Source: DAOTUL01 sp034437435
GTDB taxonomy: Bacteria; Chloroflexota; Anaerolineae; Aggregatilineales; Phototrophicaceae
Direction of reading: 5' to 3'
NCBI GenBank assembly: GCA_964417785.1
Contig: CAYQJO010000057.1
Span: forward strand, 1 to 20,484
Length of the DNA stretch: 20,484 bases
In this document: positions 14,214 through 20,484 of the stretch, piece after piece
How positions within the stretch are numbered: the first letter of the stretch is position 1
Layout of the letters: every line of letters begins with the position of its first letter
Translations under genes and position numbers: made by a program
The notes under the pieces: model-generated
Database searches by the model: none
Told to the model about the DNA's origin: nothing
The model's input: the letters and a program-made list of their open reading frames with translations, nothing else

Positions 14214-17200
14214 GCGTTGGTCTTCTCTTTATCTTTCGGTGGCAGCACGACACGCGGCTTGCTGCCCTCGGTCGGTGGACCAACAATGCCTTCCGCCTCC
14301 ATCACGTCGATCAGGCGAGCAGCCCGTGTGTAACCGATTCGCAGCCGCCGTTGAAGCAGCGATACTGATGCTTTGTTCAGCCGCCGCACCAGTTCGACCG
14401 CCTCGTCGTAGAGTTCGTCCTCATGTTCGGAGTTCTCGCGGCTGCTCATACCAAAACCGGCGGAGTGGTTGTTGGCCGGGTCGGTCGTCTCGTCCCACAA
14501 TGAACGCTGCGGAGAGGTCGCTGGCATACTGAATGGTTCCGCTTTGGGCAGCACCGGGCGTTTCTGCGGTGTTGGCTCATCATCCGACACCAGTGCCGTG
14601 ATCGGCTTCTGCGGCGTGATACCCGCCGACTGCGCCTTCCAGAAGCGGTTGATGTTGTTGATCTCCATATCGGACACAAACACACCCTGCAACCGCAGCG
14701 GTGCTGGCGAGTCACCGCTCATATAGAGCATGTCACCTTTACCGAGCAGGCGTTCCGCACCCGGCTGGTCCAGGATGACACGGCTGTCCACACCACCGGC
14801 CACCGCGAAAGCGATACGCGCCGGGAAGTTGGCCTTAATCAGACCTGTGACGACATCCACTGATGGACGCTGTGTGGCGATGACGAGATGAATGCCGGTC
14901 GCACGCGCCAGCGCTGCGATACGGGTAATCACACGCTCGGTCTCTTCCGGAGCCAGCATCATCAGGTCAGCCAACTCGTCGATGATGACCACGATATAGG
15001 GCATATGCTCTTCTTCGGGCGGCTTGTGCGCGTTGTAGTCCTCGATGTTCCTGGCACCTGCGTTACTGAAGCGTTTATAGCGGTCATCCATCTCCCGCGT
15101 GACCCACTTCAGCACACCGACGATCCGTTCCAGTTCGACCACGACCGGGGCAACCAGATGCGGGATGCCATTGTAGCCGGTCAACTCAACGCGCTTGGGG
15201 TCCACCATGATGAACTTGACCGTATCCGGCGTGTTGCGGATCAACAGGCTGGCGATGATCGAGTTCACACAGACTGATTTACCTGAACCGGTGGTACCGG
15301 CGATCAGAAGATGCGGCATATCGGTCAGATCAGCGGAGACTGGCGCACCGTCCACACTCTGGCCGAGCGCAATCGCCAGCGGTGATTTGATCTTGGTGAA
15401 GGTGTTCGACTCCATCACATCGCGCAGGCTCACCAGCGACGCCTCTTCGTTCGGCACCTCAACACCGACGAAGCCCTTACCCGGCACCGGCGCTTCAATA
15501 CGGATCGACTTGGCACCGAGTGCAAGCTGGAGGTCTTTATCCAGTGCGGCAATGGCACTCACCTTCACGCGGTTCTTCTTGCCGCCACGTACCATCAGAT
15601 AATCCGGTTCCACACCAAACTGGGTAATCACCGGGCCGGTGTTGATCTCCACCACGCGCCCCGGTGCGCCGAAGCTCTGCAAAGTCTCTTCGATTGTGCG
15701 AGCGCGTTTCACCAATGTCTCACGGTCGAATTCCTGCTCGGAACCCGACGCCAGCACCGTCCGGTAATCGGGCAGTCGCCAGTTCTTCTGCGAACGGGCC
15801 GGATTGGTCGAAGCCACCGGCTGTCGAGCCGGGGTCGGCTGCGGTGCCGGGTTAATCACGGGCTGCGGCGTGGGTCGCTCTTCGACCTTCGGCGGTGCAG
15901 CCTGTTTGGGTGGCTGCGCGGCAGCGGGTTTCTCCGTGCCGTTGGCAAACGGGTTGACTGGTTGGACCGTCGCGTTGACAACCTCATCGTCATCTTCGTC
16001 TGACTCGGCGTCATCATCCGCATCATCATCATCGAGAATGCTGTTACGCAGATCAGCGACCGGATGCTTATGCTCGCCCGACCGTAGTTCGTTCAGCCGG
16101 TTCATGCGTGCGGCAAAAGCGTTAGCGTTGCCGGGTGTCGCCACGGCTTCATCATCTTCATCGTCGTCGTCGTCATCGTCCTCAAGCTGCGAGAACAAAT
16201 CACGCGGCGGCGGAGTGGCCTCCGGTGTCGATGGCGGCGGAGCCGGTACCGGTGCTGCCGGTTTCTTCGTCTCTTCTACTGGCTCGCCCTCTTTACGAGC
16301 GCCCAACAAACCACCCAGAGTCGCTGACGCGGCAATAGAAGCTGCCGCCGTCATTGGTGACTGCTTCTCCTCTGGGGGTGGTGAGGTCGCGGTAGATTCG
16401 GATTCGGTCGATCCAGGCAGGGATTGGCGCAGCCGCCGGCCCAGTCCGCCCATAAGACCACCGCGCCCCCCGTCTTCAGCAGTCTGCCCGACTTCATTCG
16501 GAACGGACTGCATCTCGCGGCCCCCCATCTTGATGGGAATGGGTCGCTGTTCAATCGGAACATTGTTTTCCGGTGCTGGTAATGCGGCGGCGCTACCACC
16601 TGCTGGCAGGGCCTCGGTTTCCGGTTTGGAAATTCGCAGTTGCTCTTGCTCCACCGCTGTCTGCGCCTCCCGCTCGAGCGCTAACGCACGACGACGCTGC
16701 GCCCGACGTTCCACCGAAAGCTGGAAACTGCGCCAGATGCTAATCACAAACGCCGCAAGCTCGGCTGCACTCGTGCGCGTCGTCAGCATCAAACCGACGA
16801 CCAGCCAGCCGAAAATGAAAATCACCGCGCTGACCTCACCCACATTAACCACCAACAGCGAGTACAACTCACCGCCGACGTAGCCACCGCCGCGCCCAGA
16901 TTCGATGGATTGCAGGATGAAATTGTAGAATTCCTCCTGGGTGGCATAAATATACAGGGGGTTGAAGGTCTCGATGAACATAAACAACAACAGCGCTCCC
17001 ACATACAGCATGGCGAGACCGGACACCCGCACCGGGTCGATTTCGGGCGCGTCTTCACCAAAGTGGCGGATAATCAGCCAGATGCCGATGGCCGCCATCA
17101 CCAGAGGGATCGCCGGTGCGCCCCAACCGACCAGATCGGTGATCAAACCGTTAATCGATCCGGTTAACGCGCCCTGCTCACCGGAGAGCGCACTGAAGAA

Positions 17201-18391
17201 AAGCACCAGCGCACCGAACACCAGGCCGACGCCCAGAATATCGAGCTTGTCATCCAGTGACAGCCCTTCGCCCTGTTTAGCGTGCGGGACCTTACTGGCA
17301 CGCGTCTTGCTGACTTTTGGCTGTTTCTGTTTTTTCGCTTTGTCACCACCACCAAACGGCAAACGGCTGCGCACACTGGCAAGTACACCCACGCCTTCTT
17401 TTTTGCCTTTGCCGGTTTTCTTATCTGGGCTTTCACCCGATTTTGACTGTCCCAACTGCGATTGGCGATCACCACCAACCGGTTTCGCAGTACCCTGAGT
17501 ACCGCCAACCCGTCCGGGGCCAGGGCCGGGCGGTCCCCCGGCGGCAGGTTTGGCACCGGGCGATGGGCCATCGTCTTTCCTGGCACCGGGACGAAAACGA
17601 CCGGCGAAACCGGATGCCATACCACCAACACGTCCGGCAATTCCACCGTCACCCTCTTTCTTCGGGGCAGACGGCTTCTTCTCGCCATCACCGTCTTTTT
17701 TACTGCCACCGATGGGCAAGCGTTTTGTCAGACCGCCGACACGTTCGGCAATTCCACCACCGCTGGGCAGCCGGTTTTTCAAGCCGCTAAGGGGGTTCCC
17801 ACCACCCTTCTTCTCTTCCTTATCGTCTTTGTCGCCGGCGTCTTTCTTGGGCGGCGGGGTGCTGGCAGCAGGCCGCTTCGCCTCCTCTGACGGTCGGGAG
17901 GGTCCACCCGATCGACTGACCACTGGTTGCCGGTTCTCCGATGTATCGCGGATGCCACCGCCGCTGTGCGAGCGCGAACGATCTTCAGGCCGAGTTGGTG
18001 GTGAACCGCTGTATGTACGCGGGCGACTCTCACCGGAACCACCGTATGTACGGGGCCGATTCTCACCGCCTCCGGGGTTGTAGCGTCGTACCGGCGGCTC
18101 ATCATCGCGGTTGGCTGGCGGACGGCTGCTGCTGCTGAATGTCGGAGTCCGTGTACCAGAATTGCCGAAAATCTTTGACCGATCCGATTCAGCATCTTTG
18201 GGGTCACGAGATGGGCCGCCTGCTCGATCTCGTCCGGGCAGCCCGGATGAACCACTCGCAGCAGTGTTACGGGTAAAGGGATTTACACTGGGACGCGGCG
18301 CATCAATCTGTTCGTCGTCATCGTCGAGTTCTTCCGCGTCGTCAAAATAATCGTCATCATCAATGAGGTCGTCGTCGTTGTAGAAACCCAT
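14210..18391 (-). CDS. ftsK: DNA translocase FtsK/SpoIIIE with unusually long N-terminal extension
   Basis: Septal DNA pump that clears and aligns chromosome ends at division. Of 1393 aa (E. coli FtsK 1329, Bacillus SpoIIIE about 790), residues 1-380 precede any membrane segment and look disordered. They form an acidic cap (6-28), a Gly/Arg/Pro/Ser stretch and a Lys-rich part with repeated RLPxGG and RVGG motifs. Four membrane helices follow (about 384-403, 415-441, 456-475, 511-537), then a 300-residue linker with poly-Asp tracts (737-748, 787-803). The motor starts near 870, with Walker A AGTTGSGKS (1031-1039), Walker B IVVIIDEL (1133-1140), ATQRPSVDVVTG and GGVDSRVILDQPGAERLLGKGDML. The gamma winged helix for DNA polarity sequences ends the protein (about 1325-1385). 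AGGA lies 6 nt before the ATG. It is preceded by the kinase gene on the same strand. Confidence 0.95.
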   Translation of the reverse strand: MGFYNDDDLIDDDDYFDDAEELDDDDEQIDAPRPSVNPFTRNTAASGSSGLPGRDRAGGPSRDPKDAESDRSKIFGNSGTRTPTFSSSSRPPANRDDEPPVRRYNPGGGENRPRTYGGSGESRPRTYSGSPPTRPEDRSRSHSGGGIRDTSENRQPVVSRSGGPSRPSEEAKRPAASTPPPKKDAGDKDDKEEKKGGGNPLSGLKNRLPSGGGIAERVGGLTKRLPIGGSKKDGDGEKKPSAPKKEGDGGIAGRVGGMASGFAGRFRPGARKDDGPSPGAKPAAGGPPGPGPGRVGGTQGTAKPVGGDRQSQLGQSKSGESPDKKTGKGKKEGVGVLASVRSRLPFGGGDKAKKQKQPKVSKTRASKVPHAKQGEGLSLDDKLDILGVGLVFGALVLFFSALSGEQGALTGSINGLITDLVGWGAPAIPLVMAAIGIWLIIRHFGEDAPEIDPVRVSGLAMLYVGALLLFMFIETFNPLYIYATQEEFYNFILQSIESGRGGGYVGGELYSLLVVNVGEVSAVIFIFGWLVVGLMLTTRTSAAELAAFVISIWRSFQLSVERRAQRRRALALEREAQTAVEQEQLRISKPETEALPAGGSAAALPAPENNVPIEQRPIPIKMGGREMQSVPNEVGQTAEDGGRGGLMGGLGRRLRQSLPGSTESESTATSPPPEEKQSPMTAAASIAASATLGGLLGARKEGEPVEETKKPAAPVPAPPPSTPEATPPPRDLFSQLEDDDDDDDEDDEAVATPGNANAFAARMNRLNELRSGEHKHPVADLRNSILDDDDADDDAESDEDDDEVVNATVQPVNPFANGTEKPAAAQPPKQAAPPKVEERPTPQPVINPAPQPTPARQPVASTNPARSQKNWRLPDYRTVLASGSEQEFDRETLVKRARTIEETLQSFGAPGRVVEINTGPVITQFGVEPDYLMVRGGKKNRVKVSAIAALDKDLQLALGAKSIRIEAPVPGKGFVGVEVPNEEASLVSLRDVMESNTFTKIKSPLAIALGQSVDGAPVSADLTDMPHLLIAGTTGSGKSVCVNSIIASLLIRNTPDTVKFIMVDPKRVELTGYNGIPHLVAPVVVELERIVGVLKWVTREMDDRYKRFSNAGARNIEDYNAHKPPEEEHMPYIVVIIDELADLMMLAPEETERVITRIAALARATGIHLVIATQRPSVDVVTGLIKANFPARIAFAVAGGVDSRVILDQPGAERLLGKGDMLYMSGDSPAPLRLQGVFVSDMEINNINRFWKAQSAGITPQKPITALVSDDEPTPQKRPVLPKAEPFSMPATSPQRSLWDETTDPANNHSAGFGMSSRENSEHEDELYDEAVELVRRLNKASVSLLQRRLRIGYTRAARLIDVMEAEGIVGPPTEGSKPRVVLPPKDKEKTNA
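16150..16183. repeat. Trinucleotide low-complexity tract encoding poly-Asp in FtsK
   Basis: A run of atc/gtc triplets (plus strand) encodes the EDDDDDDDEDDE segment at residues 737-748. A related Asp tract lies near 16000-16040. Such tracts may vary in length by slippage in multiples of three. Confidence 0.6.
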
Positions 18392-18456
18392 AAAGAATCC
18401 TGTAACTTACTTCACCAGATGGGACAGGCAGGGTTGGAGAAACGCAATGTATCTCC

Positions 18457-18465
18457 ATCATAGCA
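18457..18465 (-). promoter_or_regulatory. Candidate extended -10 promoter of ftsK
   Basis: On the minus strand TGCTATGAT is an extended -10 motif about 70 bp before the ftsK ATG, with a weak -35 (TCGCAG). A second TGCTAAAAT lies further upstream. The 144-bp gap has no clear terminator for the kinase gene, so read-through into ftsK is also possible. Confidence 0.4.
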
Positions 18466-18535
18466 TACTTTGCGTCCATCTGCGATATTATTTTAGCACA
18501 AAAGTTCTTAGAAAAGCATTGGAATTTAGCATCCC

Positions 18536-20095
18536 TCAGCCGCTGAGATCGTGTAAATCCTCCATCAGAATCACACCATCACGAATGGCTTTCAACGCCG
18601 CCGAATGCCGGTCTTTGGCATCCAGCTTGTTCATGATCGACGCCAATTGCTCGATCAAATCGATAAGCGAGACGTCAAGCTTATGGGCGATTTCATCGTT
18701 CTCGTAGCCCGCCGCAATATGAAGGAGGATGCGCTCTTCCTGTTCGGTGAGTTGGTGATCACCATGCTCTGTCGGGGAAAGCATCTCCCCTACAATCTTC
18801 TCCGCCACACCCCGCCCCAGCGCCAGTTGACCATCCATCACTTTCACCAGCGCTTCGATCAAATCGTCTTCGTCCGAAGATTTCAGGATGTAGCCATGCG
18901 CTCCAGCCCGCAGCGCCCGCATGATATAGGCTTCTTCTTCGCGTCCGGTCAACACTAGTACCTTGACCTGGGGAGCCTGTTCCCGGATAACCGGCAAAAT
19001 ATCGAACCCACCTTTACCCGGCATGTTGAGGTCCAGCACAAGTACATCGGGCAGAATGGCAAGCGTCTGGTTCAGCGCCTGCTCACCATCGCCAGCTTCA
19101 GCCACGACAACGAAGTCATCGCGGGTTTCAAGCAAACTACTCAGCGTTTTGCGCAGCAGTGTGTGGTCATCGGCCAGCAAAACTCGCAGAGTACGCCTTT
19201 TGGGCGGTGCCGCCTGACGTTGCTGCGTTTTTGTCGCCTCCAACCTATCGGCCCAGGCCGGTCGCTGTCCGGTTGTATCCGAAATGGCTGACTCGGCTCC
19301 CGGCAGCGAGGCTTCGAGTGCTGCCGCCATCGCGGCACAGGATTGGAACCGTCGAACCGGGTTCTTCTCCAGTGACTTCAAAATCGCGCCTTCCAGCGGC
19401 ACCGGTATATCGGACGAAATCAAACGGGGTGGTGGTGGAGCCGCTTTCACCTGTTGCAGCAGCAGCGCTCCAATGTCGTCGGCGTTGAAGGGCAACTGGC
19501 CGGTCGCCATCTCATACAGCACAATACCGAGCGAGTAAATGTCGGTGCGATGATCCAGCTTGATCCCCTGTGCCTGTTCCGGCGACAAATACGCCGGTGT
19601 GCCGATGACCATGCCGTGTGCCGTCACACGCTTGGCATCGTGGGGCAGCGCCAGCCCCAGGTCCATCAGCTTGACCTGACCCTCTGGCGTCACATGGATG
19701 TTGGCGGGTTTGATGTCCCGGTGGATGATCTGACGTTCATGAGCATACTGCAATGCCAGCGCCATCTGCCGCCCCAAATCGACGACGACTTCCGGAGCCG
19801 ACGGGATATACTGGGCCAGAGATACACCTTCAACGTACTCAATCACCAAAAAATGACGCCCACCATCTTCATCAATGTCGAAAATCGCCATGATATTCGG
19901 ATGATTCAACTGGGCAGCCGATGTCGCCTCCTGGAAGAAGCGTTTGCGCGTGCTTTCCCGCACATGGGGCAGCAGCATCTTCAACGCAACTTCACGTCCG
20001 AGACGTTCATCAATTGCTTTGTAGACTGTCGCGGTGGACCCATCACCCAGGTGTTCGACGACTTTATATCGATTCCGCAGCTTTCGTCCGATCAT
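18536..20095 (-). CDS. Ser/Thr protein kinase fused to a response regulator (REC + LuxR-type HTH)
   Basis: A soluble 519-aa signalling fusion. Residues 1-265 form a Hanks-type kinase: glycine loop LGDGSTATVY, Lys39 (VALK), Glu56, HRDIKPANI (125-133), DLG (145-147, in place of DFG) and GTPAYLSPEQ (165-174). All catalytic residues are present, so it should be active. A Pro/Gln linker leads to a NarL-type receiver (302-425) with D309/D310, phosphoacceptor D355 (LDLNMPG), T383 and K405. A GerE-like HTH follows (449-510), but its recognition helix is altered (SLIDLIEQLASIMNKL instead of SxxTVKxHLxxIxxKL). No membrane segment, PASTA or sensor domain is seen. I start at ATG 20095 (MIGRKLRNRYKVVEHLG is the usual kinase opening). 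ATG 20104 and GTG 20137 are in frame, but the last lies 5 bp from the IS end. No strong ribosome site is seen. Confidence 0.88.
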   Translation of the reverse strand: MIGRKLRNRYKVVEHLGDGSTATVYKAIDERLGREVALKMLLPHVRESTRKRFFQEATSAAQLNHPNIMAIFDIDEDGGRHFLVIEYVEGVSLAQYIPSAPEVVVDLGRQMALALQYAHERQIIHRDIKPANIHVTPEGQVKLMDLGLALPHDAKRVTAHGMVIGTPAYLSPEQAQGIKLDHRTDIYSLGIVLYEMATGQLPFNADDIGALLLQQVKAAPPPPRLISSDIPVPLEGAILKSLEKNPVRRFQSCAAMAAALEASLPGAESAISDTTGQRPAWADRLEATKTQQRQAAPPKRRTLRVLLADDHTLLRKTLSSLLETRDDFVVVAEAGDGEQALNQTLAILPDVLVLDLNMPGKGGFDILPVIREQAPQVKVLVLTGREEEAYIMRALRAGAHGYILKSSDEDDLIEALVKVMDGQLALGRGVAEKIVGEMLSPTEHGDHQLTEQEERILLHIAAGYENDEIAHKLDVSLIDLIEQLASIMNKLDAKDRHSAALKAIRDGVILMEDLHDLSG

Positions 20096-20141
20096 GGTTA
20101 CCATGTGACTGTATTTACGATAGCTATAGAATACCACATGC

Positions 20142-20181
20142 GTGACATACTCCCAAGCTTAAAAGACTTGGGCTTCTGACG
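20142..20181 (-). mobile_element. Right end hairpin of a second IS200/IS605-type element
   Basis: On the minus strand, GTCAGAAGCCCAAG, loop, CTTGGG, AGTATGTCAC. The stem is CCCAAG/CTTGGG (20152-20157 and 20167-20172). This GAAGCCC-stem-AGTATGTCAC layout is the classic right end / 3' guide-RNA scaffold of TnpB elements. It follows the tnpB remnant stop directly and ends about 46 bp before the preferred kinase start. Its stem sequence differs from the left-edge element, so the two are not copies of one IS. Confidence 0.75.
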
Positions 20182-20484
20182 TTAACGCCGGATGCCCAAC
20201 AGATGTCGGGTCACCAAACCACAATCGCAGGTTAACTCCCGGTCTTGCAGTCCGAGTTGATGCCGCTTGCCACAACCCGAATAGATTTTGGTCGTCGGTG
20301 TCCAGCGGTCGATCTCAATCACCGTCTTGCCGCGATGTGCAGGTCTGGCTTCATCTCCGATTGCCATGTGGTCCTCCACTGAAAAGCAAACCCACAGACG
20401 ACCCACTGCATCCCGCTTGATCGTCACCGTCTTAGGAATCGTGCAAAAACAACCTCCGTATTTACCTGGGGTAGAGGGTGTAGT
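20182..20484 (-). pseudogene. tnpB: Decayed tnpB (RNA-guided nuclease) remnant, running off the window edge
   Basis: The minus-strand frame stays open to the window edge; GTG 20427 is only an internal valine codon, and translation continues upstream as FCTIPKT. The string PKTVTIKRDAVGRLWVCFSVE matches the beta-strand region before RuvC-I of TnpB. After a junction (DHMAIGDEARPAHRG) it resumes at KTVIEIDRWTPTTK, the stretch before the zinc finger. RuvC-I and RuvC-II segments are therefore missing. The zinc finger is damaged: the usual CSxCG is YSGCG, and TCPxCG is TCDCG. RuvC-III (HDRDxNAA) is absent, with the frame ending at HLLGIRR. The protein cannot be an active nuclease. Its RE hairpin follows immediately. 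Confidence 0.78.

Noticed and set aside
15804..16883. 359-aa plus-strand open frame opposite the ftsK linker
   Set aside because: Serine-rich translation is the mirror of the Asp/Ala/Pro-rich FtsK linker; no family resemblance and no start signal.
17317..18083. Several plus-strand frames opposite the FtsK N-terminal region
   Set aside because: Low-complexity mirror products of Gly/Pro/Arg/Lys codons. FtsK start, ribosome site and membrane helices support the minus strand.
18530..18545. CTCAG-CGG-CTGAG hairpin at the kinase stop as a terminator
   Set aside because: The stem is only 5 bp and no T-tract follows on the minus strand.
20182..20427. Tiny intact protein or a TnpB-like repressor (TldR)
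   Set aside because: TldR proteins keep the overall TnpB fold. This frame lacks the RuvC segments and has a broken zinc finger, so it reads as a pseudogene.
1..20484. CRISPR arrays, tRNA or rRNA genes
   Set aside because: No direct-repeat/spacer pattern, and no tRNA cloverleaf or rRNA stretch was recognised in the short intergenic gaps.

Overview
The window looks like chromosomal DNA of a moderately GC-rich bacterium, most likely a Chloroflexota (Anaerolineae-like) lineage. This is inferred from protein style: PTPTP/PPP linkers behind membrane anchors, a large HerA/FtsK-type ATPase, Hanks kinases fused to other modules, and an aerobic-type succinate dehydrogenase. No marker gene settles the taxonomy. 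Coding density is very high, and no gene-free stretch exceeds 300 bases apart from the insertion-sequence remnant at the right edge.

Layout. Bases 1-53 are the right end (RE hairpin / 3' part of the omegaRNA) of an IS200/IS605-type TnpB element whose body lies outside the window. It abuts priA (57-2804), the replication-restart helicase. Next come a ribbon-helix-helix antitoxin and a Doc toxin (2829-3413) with a good sigma70-like promoter inside the end of priA. On the minus strand lie a secreted acidic protein (3416-4354) and the operon sdhCD-sdhA-sdhB (8124 down to 4448), closed by a clear intrinsic terminator. SdhC and SdhD are fused into one polypeptide.

From 8277 a plus-strand group of three genes follows: an unknown 137-aa protein, a membrane-anchored tandem-HKD phospholipase-D-like enzyme, and an 857-aa HerA/FtsK-like ATPase with coiled coils. 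A convergent EamA/DMT transporter overlaps the ATPase 3' end. A small TfoX/YjbR-like gene and a coupled 79-aa membrane protein come next, then an unusually long FtsK (1393 aa). A Ser/Thr kinase-REC-HTH fusion follows, read toward ftsK. The right edge holds a decayed tnpB with its own RE hairpin, also lying just upstream of the adjacent gene start.

Functional reading. The core is housekeeping: replication restart, the TCA/respiratory complex II, and chromosome translocation. The accessory features are a toxin-antitoxin pair, two TnpB-type element ends pointing inward from either edge, the PLD + HerA-like cluster, and the kinase/response-regulator fusion. The best candidates for something undescribed are the kinase-REC-degenerate-HTH fusion, the PLD/HerA-like three-gene cluster, and the SdhCD fusion with an extra helix that would restore topology.
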